This document shows positions 15,709-23,680 of a stretch of 64,000 nucleotides of DNA, in pieces (the first letter of the stretch is position 1; each line of letters starts with the position of its first letter). Source of the DNA: Candidatus Ribeiella danica (lineage in GTDB: Bacteria; Chloroflexota; Chloroflexia; Chloroflexales; Roseiflexaceae); contig JADKFS010000011.1 of assembly GCA_016717335.1 (NCBI GenBank), forward strand, positions 124,001 through 188,000, read 5' to 3'. The notes under the pieces were generated by a model that was given only the letters and a program-made list of their open reading frames with translations, had not been told where the DNA came from and did not search any database. A program made the position numbers and the translations under genes.

Positions 15709-17534
15709 CGGTGGATGTACCCCCACTCCAGCATCAGCACGGCCAGCGCGCCGAGCGCGAGCCACGGCCACAGGTCGGTCAGCTCGCGCGGCGTGTCGGC
15801 TGCTGCGCTCTGCTCGCCGGCAACGGCGGGCACGGCCGAGCGGACCCGCAGGTTCGACTCGAGCGCGGCGCCGGCGTTCACCGCGACCAGCCCGCGGAAG
15901 ACTGCCGCGCCGTCGCGGCGCTCCTCGACCCGGTAGAAGCCCGGCTGCGTGAGCGTGTCGAGCGTGATCGCCTGGGCGGAGGCCAGAGTCGCCTCCACGC
16001 CGCGCGGATCGACCAGGCGCAGCTCGGCCGCGCGCGGGTCGGGGCGCAGGGTCAGCGGCGCGCCGGCCGGCAGGCTCGCCGGCAGCGGCGGCGGCGTCAG
16101 GTCGCGCACCGTCCGCGCGACCAGCAGCGGGAAGGCCAGGCGCGTCGGCAGGTTGCCGGCGGCCGGGTCGAACGCCCAGATCGCGACCTCGTGCGCGCCA
16201 TCGCGCCCGCGCAGGATCAGCGGCGTGCCGCCATCTGCCAGCCGCGGCTCGGCCCATGCCGGTGGCGCCACGGGGTAGATCGGGCCGAAGCTCACGCCGG
16301 CGAAGCTCAGGCCGGCCAGCAGGTCGCCGGTCTGAGTCAGCTCGCCCTCGCCCAGCCGCTGCGCCTGCTGGCCAACCTCGACCAGCGGGCTTCCCGGCGG
16401 CGGGTTTATCGCCAGCGCCGCGCCGGCGGGCCACTCGGGCGGCAGGAAGCCCTCGAAGATCGTCAGGTCGGCCGAGCTGCCTGGTGGCTGGTAGCCCGCC
16501 GGATCGACCACCGTCACCCTCACGCCCGGCACGGCGGCGAGCGCGCGGCGCAGCGTGTCGGGCTGCTCCGAGACCAGCAGCGCGCTGATCGGCCGCGCCT
16601 GCCCGACGCTCAAGAACGCGTCGTCGTCCTCCGCAAGGGCGTCGCCGCCGTCCAGCTCGGCGCGCAGCCGGTCGTAGCCCTTCGGCAGCGTCCAGGTCAG
16701 CTCGGTCTCGCCGCCGGCCGCGAGCGCCACCGCGCGCGTGCCGAGCAGCTGGTCGTCGCCGTAGAGCCGGATCGTCGTCTCGGCCGGAGCCTGGGCGTAG
16801 TTGGCGGCGCGCGCGTAGACCTGCAGGTTGCCGCCCCACGGCCGCGCCGCGAACGCGACGATCGCGCGGTTCGGGGCCTCGTCGCCGACCTGCTGCCAGT
16901 CCAGCTCGGCCGAGAGGGTGCGCGGGGCGGCGGCCGACTGCTCGGGCAGCGACCCGTCGGTGATCACCACGATCGCGCGGCGCCGGTCGGGATCGAGTGC
17001 GGCCTCGGCCAGCGTCAGCGCGCCGTCGATGTCGGTGCCCGTCCCGCCCGGGCGCAGCTGGTCGACCGCTGCGAGCAATCTGGCCAAGTCAGCCGCGCCG
17101 CCCGAGGCCACGATCCGCGCGCTGGGGCCGGCCGCGACCAGGGTGGCGCGGTCCTGCGAGCCGAGCGCGCGCAGCGCCGCGCGGGCGCGCTCCTGGGCCA
17201 GCGCGAAGCGGGTGGATGCCCCCTGGCGCGCGGCCATGCTGGTGGAGGTATCGATCACGACCGCGACTTGGCGCGCGGCACCGGCGAACCGGCCGAGGAT
17301 CTGCGGGCGGCCGAGCGCCAGGCCGAGCAGCGCGGCGGCCAGCAGGTGCAGCAGCAGCAGCAGCGTCAGCGGCAGCCGTCGGATGCGCTGGCCCTCGTGC
17401 CGGCGCGGCACGTTCAGCCAGTGCATCAGGCTGGGCACCGCCACCCGCCGCCGCCGCTCTCGCAGCAGGTGCAGCAGCAGGATGAGCGGGATGGTTAGGA
17501 GCGCCAGCAGGCCGATTGGTAGTAGAAAGGTCAT
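15705..17534 (-). CDS. BatA-like membrane protein with vWA domain
   Basis: A 609-residue protein. Residues 1-80 match the BatA / aerotolerance N-terminal module (FLLPIGLLALLTIPLILLLH, basic loop, then a second hydrophobic helix LTLLLLLHLLAAALLGLAL). A vWA domain follows with MIDAS DTSTSMAA (~residue 95), GTGTDIDGA and the strand IVVITDGSLPE. A long beta-rich extracytoplasmic region ends in a C-terminal helix (LWPWLALGALAVLMLEW). The ATG at 17534 has no clear ribosome binding site. It overlaps the next gene by 4 bp. BatA/DUF58 genes normally accompany a MoxR ATPase; none is present in this window. Confidence 0.85.
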   Translation of the reverse strand: MTFLLPIGLLALLTIPLILLLHLLRERRRRVAVPSLMHWLNVPRRHEGQRIRRLPLTLLLLLHLLAAALLGLALGRPQILGRFAGAARQVAVVIDTSTSMAARQGASTRFALAQERARAALRALGSQDRATLVAAGPSARIVASGGAADLARLLAAVDQLRPGGTGTDIDGALTLAEAALDPDRRRAIVVITDGSLPEQSAAAPRTLSAELDWQQVGDEAPNRAIVAFAARPWGGNLQVYARAANYAQAPAETTIRLYGDDQLLGTRAVALAAGGETELTWTLPKGYDRLRAELDGGDALAEDDDAFLSVGQARPISALLVSEQPDTLRRALAAVPGVRVTVVDPAGYQPPGSSADLTIFEGFLPPEWPAGAALAINPPPGSPLVEVGQQAQRLGEGELTQTGDLLAGLSFAGVSFGPIYPVAPPAWAEPRLADGGTPLILRGRDGAHEVAIWAFDPAAGNLPTRLAFPLLVARTVRDLTPPPLPASLPAGAPLTLRPDPRAAELRLVDPRGVEATLASAQAITLDTLTQPGFYRVEERRDGAAVFRGLVAVNAGAALESNLRVRSAVPAVAGEQSAAADTPRELTDLWPWLALGALAVLMLEWGYIHR

Positions 17535-17580
17535 GTTGCTGTCGATAGCTGATAAGGTGAGGCGTGAGGAAGTGGCCTGT

Positions 17581-17880
17581 CACATTGTCATATGGACGAT
17601 GGACGATGGACGATGGACGATGGACGATGGACGATAGACGATAGACCAAAGGACCAAGGACCAAGGACCAAGAATGACGATGGACCAAAGTCACCTTGTC
17701 ACCTTGTCACCTTGTCACGCCCCAAACCCCAAGCCCCAAGCCCCAAGCCCCAAGCCCCAAGCCCCACGGCACCTTGTCACCTTGTCACGCCCCAAGCCCC
17801 AAGCCCCAAGCCCCAAGCCCCAAGCCCCACGGCACCTTGTCACCTTGTCACTCCCAAGCCCCAAGCCCCAGAGTCACCAT
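17581..17880. repeat. Array of several short tandem repeats (STRR-like)
   Basis: Four consecutive repeat types fill the gap between the BatA-like and DUF58 genes: ATGGACG heptamers (17592-17640), AAGGACC heptamers (17648-17672), CACCTTGT octamers (17691-17718) and CCCCAAG heptamers (17719-17766). The last two types then recur as larger blocks to about 17870. Frames through it are open only because of the repeats and are not genes. Confidence 0.85.
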
Positions 17881-17881
17881 G

Positions 17882-18802
17882 TCATCTCAGAATGCGGCGG
17901 GCGCGCAGGTACGGCACCACTTGCTGCTCGATCGGCCACTCGGTGAGCAGCTGCGCGTAGGTCGCGCCGCGACGCGCGCACATGCCGGCGACGTGCTCCT
18001 GCCAGGCCGCGACGTTGCGCCGGTAGGCCGCCACGGTCGCCGCGTCGAGCGTCAGCGGCAGCCGCTGGCCGGTCTCGGCGTCCTCCAGCTCGATCGGGCC
18101 TTGCAGGTCGGGGTGCAGTTCGCGCCGGTCGAGCAGGTGCAGCACCAGCGTCTGCCAGCGCGGCGGCGGCAGCGCGCGCAGCCCCTCCTCCAGACCCTCG
18201 GGCGCCAGCAGATCCGAGCAGATCACCAGCAGGCCGCCGCGGCTGTGTGCCTTCGCGTAGTCGCGCAGCGTGGCCGCCAGCGCGGTCGGCTGGTCGGCCT
18301 GCAGCCGCTCGACGAAGCGTAGCAGCTCGATCAGGCGGCCTTTGCCGTGGGCCGGCCCGAGCGGCGCGAGCGGCGCGGCGCCGAATGGCGTGACGTGCAG
18401 CCGGTCGTGGTGCGCCAGCGCCAGGTAGCCGATCGCGGCGACCAGCTGCTGGGCCACGCGCAGCTTCGGCGGCGCGCCCCAGCCCATCGAGCGCGAGACG
18501 TCCAGCAGCAGGTGCACGCCCACGCTCTGCTCGACCTCGCCGATCTTGACGAAGATCTCCTCCTGGTGCGCGTAGGCGTTCCAGTCGACGTAGCGGTAGT
18601 CGTCGCCGCGGCTGTAAGGCCGGCGGTCGCTGAAGATCGACGACGGGAGCTGGTTACGGCTCAGGTGCTCGCCGCCGGCGGGCGTGCCGCGCAGGGTGCG
18701 CTGGGCCTGCAGGCTCAGCCGCTCCAGCCGACGCAGGAACGCCTCGTCGAACAGCGGCAGCGCCGCGGCCTTCTTAGGGCTGAAAATATTCTTGAACCAC
18801 AT
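17882..18802 (-). CDS. DUF58 domain protein
   Basis: A 306-residue cytosolic protein of the DUF58 family (vWA-like fold found with MoxR/BatA). It has the family hallmarks RRPYSRGDDYRYVDWNAYAH (residues ~68-87), EEIFVKIGEVEQSVGVHLLL and a MIDAS-like DVSRSMG (~104-110). It ends in LRARRILR. The ATG at 18802 lies inside the previous gene, which stops at 18774 (29-bp overlap), indicating translational coupling. It is separated from the downstream BatA-like gene by 347 bp of tandem repeats. Confidence 0.88.
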   Translation of the reverse strand: MWFKNIFSPKKAAALPLFDEAFLRRLERLSLQAQRTLRGTPAGGEHLSRNQLPSSIFSDRRPYSRGDDYRYVDWNAYAHQEEIFVKIGEVEQSVGVHLLLDVSRSMGWGAPPKLRVAQQLVAAIGYLALAHHDRLHVTPFGAAPLAPLGPAHGKGRLIELLRFVERLQADQPTALAATLRDYAKAHSRGGLLVICSDLLAPEGLEEGLRALPPPRWQTLVLHLLDRRELHPDLQGPIELEDAETGQRLPLTLDAATVAAYRRNVAAWQEHVAGMCARRGATYAQLLTEWPIEQQVVPYLRARRILR

Positions 18803-20123
18803 CGCGCTCGTCCAGTGGCACTCGCAGCGGGTCGGCCCCGACGTCGACGCGCCGCCCGCTTGCGGCGCCGCCCTGCGCAAAGCCGGGCTGGCTGCCGGGC
18901 ACGGTCGGCGGCCTGCCCGAGGGCTGGGCCGGCAGATCGCCCGCGCCGGCGGTGTCGAGCGGCACCGGCTGCCCTTCGACGCCCAGCCGGTCGGAAGGGC
19001 CGGCCTGGCGCTGCCCACCGCCCGAGCCGCTGCCGGCCCCTGCGCCTGCGCCGCTCCCCTGGCCCTGATCCTGTCCCTGGCCCTGCCCGTCGCCGGCCTG
19101 CTGATCGCCCTGGCCCGGCTGGCTGGCCTGGTCAGGCGGCTGGCCGCTCTGCAGCCCCTCGATCGCGCGGGCGAGGTCGTCGAGGGCGCGCGCGGCCGAC
19201 TGCCCGCCCTGCGGCAGCCCGGAGGCGCTCCGGCGCAGCTGGTCGGCTAGATCCTGGTCGCGCCCGCCGATCTGCCTGGCCGCGCCGCGCAGGCGATCGG
19301 ACAGGTCTTCGCGGGTGGCCTGTGAGAGCTGCCCGGCCTGGTCGGCCAGCTCGCGCAGCTCGCGCGCCGCGCCGGCCGTGTCGCCGCGATCGAGCGCCTC
19401 GGCGGCCGGGCGCGTCGCGCCCTGGTCGCGCAGCGCGTCGGCCAGCGCCTGCAGGATTTGCGGGTCGCCCGCGTCGGCCGGATCGGATGCGCTGGCGCCC
19501 TGCGGCTGGCCGGGCTGGTCGCCCTGGCCGTCGACGGGCTGCTGGCCATCCTGCTGCTGCGGCTCCTGCGGGAGCTGCTCCGCGGGGTCCGCGGCGGCCG
19601 CAAGCGGGGGCAGCGGCAGCGTCCCGGCCGCCAGGTTGGGCAGGCCGATGCCCGAGATGATCCACAGCCCCAGCGCGACCAGGGCCAGCGCCAGGAAGGT
19701 CAGCAGATCCTGCCAGGGCAGCTGCTGGCGCCGGCTGAGCCGCCGGTGCAGCAGCGCGGCGGTGTGCCCCGACTCGGCCACCAGCCGCGCGGCGACGCTG
19801 CCCGGCGGCGGGTTGGCCGCGGCCACCTCGACCGCGGTGGCGAGCTGCTCGTCGAGGTGGAAGCGCCGGTCGAGCCGGCGCGCCGCCGCCTGAGGGGTCA
19901 GGCGCCGCCGCAGCAGCGAGCCGACCGCCAGGCCGATGACGATCAGCGACACCACGCCGAGCAGGTCGGGGCGCAGCGGCCAGCCCCACAGCAGGTGCCC
20001 GCCCAGGCCCACGCACCAGACGCACAGGCTCAGCCAGGCCGCGCGCAGCAGCGTCCGCACCCCGCGCCGCGCCCAGCGCTCGGTCGACAGCTGGTCGAGT
20101 TGTTGGAGGAGTGGCTCTTTCAT
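18774..20123 (-). CDS. Gln/Gly-rich membrane protein of the DUF58/BatA cluster
   Basis: A 449-residue protein. Three membrane helices lie near 26-46 (AAWLSLCVWCVGLGGHLLWG), 52-70 and 138-158 (LLTFLALALVALGLWIISGI). The rest is a low-complexity region very rich in Q, G, A and D (QEPQQQDGQQPVDGQGDQP, later GQGQGQDQGQGSGAGAGAG), with helical segments resembling DUF4175-type proteins (RELREL, ARALDDLARAIEGLQ). It probably anchors an extended coiled or disordered domain outside the membrane. No enzymatic motif is seen. It is the gene before DUF58 and overlaps it by 29 bp. Confidence 0.75.
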   Translation of the reverse strand: MKEPLLQQLDQLSTERWARRGVRTLLRAAWLSLCVWCVGLGGHLLWGWPLRPDLLGVVSLIVIGLAVGSLLRRRLTPQAAARRLDRRFHLDEQLATAVEVAAANPPPGSVAARLVAESGHTAALLHRRLSRRQQLPWQDLLTFLALALVALGLWIISGIGLPNLAAGTLPLPPLAAAADPAEQLPQEPQQQDGQQPVDGQGDQPGQPQGASASDPADAGDPQILQALADALRDQGATRPAAEALDRGDTAGAARELRELADQAGQLSQATREDLSDRLRGAARQIGGRDQDLADQLRRSASGLPQGGQSAARALDDLARAIEGLQSGQPPDQASQPGQGDQQAGDGQGQGQDQGQGSGAGAGAGSGSGGGQRQAGPSDRLGVEGQPVPLDTAGAGDLPAQPSGRPPTVPGSQPGFAQGGAASGRRVDVGADPLRVPLDERDVVQEYFQP

Positions 20124-20126
20124 ATT

Positions 20127-20290
20127 GGGTAGTCAGTAGTCAGAAGTCAGTAGTCAGAAAGTGCATTGGAAGGCGCTGAAAATCATCGAAGTTCATCTTC
20201 AGAAGTCAGTAGTCAGAAAGTGCATTGGAAGGCGCTGAAAATCATCGAAGTTCGTCGGTACTGATATCTGACTACTTACATCTGGCTACT
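20127..20290. repeat. STRR-like heptamers plus a 59-bp-period direct repeat
   Basis: The words GTCAGTA and GTCAGAA alternate (20130-20160, 20200-20220). A ~54-nt unit beginning CAGAAGTCAGTAGTCAG and ending CATCGAAGTTC occurs at 20141-20194 and again at 20200-20253. The sequence TCTGACTACTTACATCTGGC near 20267-20286 is complementary to the words, so the block can fold back on itself. Confidence 0.8.
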
Positions 20291-21689
20291 ACCATGCCTC
20301 GATCTCCCGTACCCGTAACCTCTGCACGGCGCTCGCGCCGACGCCCGCCAGCCCGAGCAGCAGCAGCGCCGCGCCAAGCAGGCTCTGGCGCTGGTCGAGG
20401 AAGGCCCGCAGCTCCTGTGCCTGGCTGGCGCGCGCGCCGTCGCCAAGCGCCAGAAAATCGGCGGCGGCCTGGTCGGCGGCCACGCGGGCCTGCGGGTAGC
20501 GCAGCGTGCGGGCCAGCGCGAGCGCCTGGTCCAGCGCGGCGGCGGCGCTCTTGCCGCGCTCGGCGCGCTGCGCGTAGGCATCCAGCACCGCGTCCTGCCG
20601 CTGGTCCCCCAGCGCCGCGTAGGACTGGCGGGCCTGGGCGACCAGGTCGGCCGCGCGATCGTAGTCGGCCGCCTCCAGCGACGCGCGCGCCTGGCCCGCC
20701 AGGTCGTCGGCCTGCAGGCCGGCGGCGCTGCGGGCGAGCAGATCCTCGGCCTGTTGCAGCACCGCATCCTGCTCGGTGGTGCGCAGGAACTCGATCGCCG
20801 TCTGCAGCTCGGACTGCGCCTGGGCGTAGCGCCCCTGCCGCAGCAGCGCCTCGGCGCCCGACAGGTCGTAGGCCGAGAGCGCGTTGCGCTTGTATCCGCC
20901 GGACAGGTAGCCGGGCAGCCACTGGCGCCACTGGCGCTCCAGCTCGTCGGGCGTCAGCCCGTAGGTGCGCTCCAGCGCCGAGCGATAGCCGCTGCTGCGC
21001 GCCGCGACCGCCAGCAGCTCGCGCAGCCTGGCGAACGAGTAGCGCTCCACCAGGAACGCCACCATCGACAGGCTCTCGGGGTAGCTGACCTCGGGCGTGC
21101 GGTAGACCGTGTCGCGGTCGTCCAGGTCGCTCCAGCTCAGCAGCCGGTCCTGGTCGTAGGCGCGCTGCAGCAGCGCGATCCGCGTCTCCAGCTCGGGGGC
21201 CGGCCGCTCGACGTACTGCGCCAGGCCCTCCTGGAACCCGACGTTCAGCCGGTCGTCCGACAGCTCGGCCGCCACCAGGTGCGTCAGCTCGTGGCGAATA
21301 TTATTCTGGACCTCCTCGGGCGTCTGGGACTCGGTCTGCGGCAGGACCACCACAAGCTCGTGGCGGCGGTAGTCGGCGTGGGCCACCACGCCGGACAGGC
21401 CGCGCGCGAGCGGGTTGGCCTCCTGGTAGCGCTCCAGCGAGGGGTACAGGCGCAGGGAGATCGGCGTGCTGGTCTGGTGGCCGAAGATCGCCGACACCTC
21501 GTCGTAGATGCCGTCGACGAAGCCGGCGTAGCGCTCGGCGGTCGCCTGGTCGCCGTCGGCATAGAGGATCGCGAAGCGCTCGGTGCGTCGCTCGCGCCAG
21601 TCGGATTCCTGGGCCAGGGCGCCGCTCGGCCACAGCAGCAGCACAAGGGCGAGCGCGGCGAGCAGGCGTGATAATCCCCTCAAGCGCAT
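20289..21689 (-). CDS. Secreted peptidase-MA-like gluzincin with helical repeats
   Basis: A 466-residue protein with a signal peptide (LLAALALVLLLWPSGALAQ). The zinc site is H133-E134-x2-H137 in IRHELTHLV with the third ligand E154 in GFQEGLAQYVE, the gluzincin spacing of the peptidase MA family. The C-terminal half (~270-440) is all-helical with repeat-like units (RQGRYAQAQSELQTAIE, AADYDRAADLVAQARQSY), probably TPR-type, and a terminal membrane helix (LLGAALLLLGLAGVGASAV). It is the first gene of the minus-strand cluster continuing with the Gln-rich protein, DUF58 and BatA-like proteins. The start at 21689 has GGAGGAG directly before it. Confidence 0.82.
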   Translation of the reverse strand: MRLRGLSRLLAALALVLLLWPSGALAQESDWRERRTERFAILYADGDQATAERYAGFVDGIYDEVSAIFGHQTSTPISLRLYPSLERYQEANPLARGLSGVVAHADYRRHELVVVLPQTESQTPEEVQNNIRHELTHLVAAELSDDRLNVGFQEGLAQYVERPAPELETRIALLQRAYDQDRLLSWSDLDDRDTVYRTPEVSYPESLSMVAFLVERYSFARLRELLAVAARSSGYRSALERTYGLTPDELERQWRQWLPGYLSGGYKRNALSAYDLSGAEALLRQGRYAQAQSELQTAIEFLRTTEQDAVLQQAEDLLARSAAGLQADDLAGQARASLEAADYDRAADLVAQARQSYAALGDQRQDAVLDAYAQRAERGKSAAAALDQALALARTLRYPQARVAADQAAADFLALGDGARASQAQELRAFLDQRQSLLGAALLLLGLAGVGASAVQRLRVREIEAW

Positions 21690-21810
21690 CTCCTCCGGGA
21701 ATCTGCCTGGTACGCCTGTCGCGTCGGGGCAGGCGGCAGCGTGTGGTCGACAGTCTACCACATGATAGGGGTGTTTGGCTGAGAGGAGGATGAGAGAGCG
21801 GAGCTTGCAT

Positions 21811-21945
21811 TCCCTCACCCCCCTGCCCCCCGCTCCCACGACTGGGAGCGGGGGGGGTTGGACAGTTTGGCAGGTTCGGCTTCGCCGAACCTGCCAAACT
21901 GTCCTTCTTTTCCCTCCCCTGGCAGGGGCGGGGGCAGGGGGTGGG
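21811..21945. repeat. Compound three-hairpin repeat, copy R4
   Basis: CCCTCACCCCCCTGCC plus a CGCTCCC hairpin, central palindrome with perfect 21-nt arms (21860-21880 and 21884-21904, loop TTC), then a CCCTCCCCTGGC hairpin and GGGGCAGGGGGTGGGG. It lies between two divergent genes, so it cannot simply be a terminator. Confidence 0.75.
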
Positions 21946-22011
21946 GTGCTTCGGGCGACTTTGACGCAGCCCTACATTCCGATCGCCCAGCTCACAGCCT
22001 CGCCAACGGTT

Positions 22012-22021
22012 ATGGTATAAT
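22012..22021 (+). promoter_or_regulatory. Extended -10 promoter (TGGTATAAT)
   Basis: TG-n-TATAAT, with TATAAT at 22016-22021 and no good -35. It lies 86 bp upstream of the small membrane protein gene. Confidence 0.6.
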
Positions 22022-22106
22022 AGGGTGTTCGCCGCGCCCGGCGCGGCGCGCTCAACGCTAGTGCAATGTCGACCAGCAGATAGACCGCACGATCTGGAGG
22101 ATGCTC

Positions 22107-22436
22107 ATGCCACCGCATACCCGCTCGCAGCGCCGGCGCCAGCCGACCCGCAACCAGCCGCGCCCGACCGCGAGCGCCGAGACGACCAGCCCCGAGCCAA
22201 GCATCGGCCCGACCATCCCGCTGGAGCCGCCCACGATCGCGCCGCCGAGCATGTCGGCGAGCACGCCCACCCGCCAGGGGCGAGTGAGCCGGCGGGTGAT
22301 CTCGCGCCCGGCGCCCGAGCCGATCGACTACTCGAAGGACTACGCGGCCGCGCGGCTCGACCTGCGGCGGATCGTCCTGTGGGCGCTGCTGCTGTTCGTC
22401 GCGATGGTCGCGCTCAAGTTCTCGGGCGTGGTCTAG
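22107..22436 (+). CDS. Small membrane protein with disordered cytoplasmic tail (109 aa)
   Basis: Residues 1-80 are Pro/Arg/Ser/Thr-rich and predicted disordered (HTRSQRRRQPTRNQPRP, later TIPLEPPTIAPP). A single membrane helix follows near the C-terminus (LWALLLFVAMVALKFSGVV). The family is not recognised; it could be a membrane adaptor. The start at 22107 is chosen because GGAGG ends 6 bases upstream; an ATG at 22101 abuts the ribosome binding site. The stop lies at the first GCTGAAC heptamer of the repeat block. Confidence 0.65.
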   Translation: MPPHTRSQRRRQPTRNQPRPTASAETTSPEPSIGPTIPLEPPTIAPPSMSASTPTRQGRVSRRVISRPAPEPIDYSKDYAAARLDLRRIVLWALLLFVAMVALKFSGVV

Positions 22437-22516
22437 CTGAACGCTGAACGCTGAACGCTGAACGCTGAGAGCATTTGCTCGTCATTCATCGTTCAGCGTT
22501 CATAGTTCATCGTTTC
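22436..22516. repeat. GCTGAAC heptamer repeat with inverted partner
   Basis: About five GCTGAAC units (22436-22469) are followed after ~17 bases by CATCGTTCAGCGTTCATAG (22487 onward), the inverted complement. The block separates the small membrane gene from the WYL regulator gene. Confidence 0.8.
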
Positions 22517-22518
22517 AA

Positions 22519-23481
22519 ATGGACCGCATCCAGAGCAAAGCCGCGCGCCTGCGCCGGATCGAGCACCGCCTGTACAACGCGCCGCGCGGCCTGCGGGTGA
22601 CCGAGCTGGCCGACTACTGCGGCGTCGACCGGCGCACGGTCTACCGCGACCTCGAGTCGCTCGAGGAGATCGGCGTGCCCGTCTGGGAGGACGGTGGCCG
22701 CTACGGGATCGACCGCGAGTCGTACCTCTCGACCGTGCGCCTGAACCTCAACGAGGCGGTCGCGCTGTTCTTCGCGGCGCGGCTGCTGGCGCACCACAGC
22801 GACGAGCACAACCCCAACGTCGTCTCGGCGCTCAGCAAGCTGGCGGCCGGGCTGCCCGACACCACCATCTCCAGCCACATGGCCCGCGTCGCCGAGATCA
22901 TCCGCGCGCGGCCGCTGCGTAGCGACTATGTGCGCGTGCTCGAGACGGTCACGCGCGCCTGGGCCGACCGGCGCAAGGTGGCGATCCGCTACCGCGCCGC
23001 CAGCGGCGAGCTGACCGAGCGGGTGATCTGCCCGTACTTCCTTGAGGTCTCGCGCAGCGAGCCGGCCTCCTACGTAATCGCCCACGACGACCTGCGCGGC
23101 GCGCTCCGCACCTTCAAGCTCGAGCGCGTCGCCGGGGCCGAGATCCTCGACCAGAGCTACGCCATCCCCGACGACTTCGACCCCTACGCGCACCTGGCCG
23201 CGGCCTGGGGCGTGATGGACGAGGTCGAGGTCGAGGTGCGGCTGCGCTTCTCGCCGGCCGCCGCCCCGCGCGTGCGCGAGAGCGTCTGGCACCACAGCCA
23301 GCGCCTGGAGGATACCGGCGACGGCGGCTGCGAGCTGGCCATGCGCGTCGGCGGTATCCGCGAGGTGCGCGCGTGGGTGCTCGGCTGGGGCGCCGACGTC
23401 GAGGTGCTGGCGCCCACTGCCCTGCGCGACGAGGTGCGCGACCACGCGCGGCGGATGCAGGAGATCTACCAGGGCGTTTGA
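22519..23481 (+). CDS. HTH-WYL transcriptional regulator
   Basis: A 320-residue regulator. The N-terminal winged helix (~10-60) contains LRVTELADYCGVDRRTVYRD, followed by LESLEEIGVPVWEDGGRYGI as in YobV/PafC-type proteins. The WYL domain lies around 145-210 (VAIRYRAASGELTERVICPY, ASYVIAHDD) and the C-terminal WCX region at ~225-318. WYL domains sense nucleic acid or nucleotide ligands in several phage-defence and DNA-damage regulators, but no defence locus accompanies it here. The start at 22519 has no clear ribosome binding site because the heptamer repeat reaches it. A hairpin at 23481-23535 probably ends transcription. Confidence 0.88.
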   Translation: MDRIQSKAARLRRIEHRLYNAPRGLRVTELADYCGVDRRTVYRDLESLEEIGVPVWEDGGRYGIDRESYLSTVRLNLNEAVALFFAARLLAHHSDEHNPNVVSALSKLAAGLPDTTISSHMARVAEIIRARPLRSDYVRVLETVTRAWADRRKVAIRYRAASGELTERVICPYFLEVSRSEPASYVIAHDDLRGALRTFKLERVAGAEILDQSYAIPDDFDPYAHLAAAWGVMDEVEVEVRLRFSPAAAPRVRESVWHHSQRLEDTGDGGCELAMRVGGIREVRAWVLGWGADVEVLAPTALRDEVRDHARRMQEIYQGV

Positions 23482-23535
23482 ACGGCCGAAGGAGCGGAAG
23501 ATCCGCTTTCCGCCGCCTCCGCTCCTTACGCCGTT
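23481..23535 (+). terminator. Imperfect hairpin after WYL gene
   Basis: AACGGC-cga-AGGAGCGGA pairs with TCCGCTCCTT-ac-GCCGTT, a stem of ~16 pairs beginning at the stop codon. No T-run. The remainder to 23680 holds only the ribosome binding site of the next gene. Confidence 0.55.
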
Positions 23536-23680
23536 CCACGGCCCGTCTTGCGCGAATCCCGCCCCCCTGCTATCATCCGCGCGTATCACGCGCTGCACAG
23601 AAGACACCGTGGGTGGGGTCCCAGGAGAGCCGCAAGCCCGCCCCTCCCCCACTCCCCTATTATCAGAAGGAGGGACACCG

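Noticed and set aside
15709..16839. Upstream extension of the vWA gene frame to 16839
   Set aside because: Lies over the BatA-like gene; the GTG at 15708 with a 4-bp overlap is the natural start and the extension is Arg/Ala-rich.
15690..17498. 602-codon plus-strand frame
   Set aside because: Opposes the BatA-like gene, whose membrane helices and MIDAS motif are convincing.
17592..17960. Frames translating the short tandem repeats
   Set aside because: Repeat periods that are not divisible by three and lack of any non-repeat sequence show these are open by chance.
22519..23481. WYL regulator as part of a defence island
   Set aside because: No cas, restriction, BREX or other defence gene is adjacent; neighbours are a small membrane protein and an aldehyde dehydrogenase.
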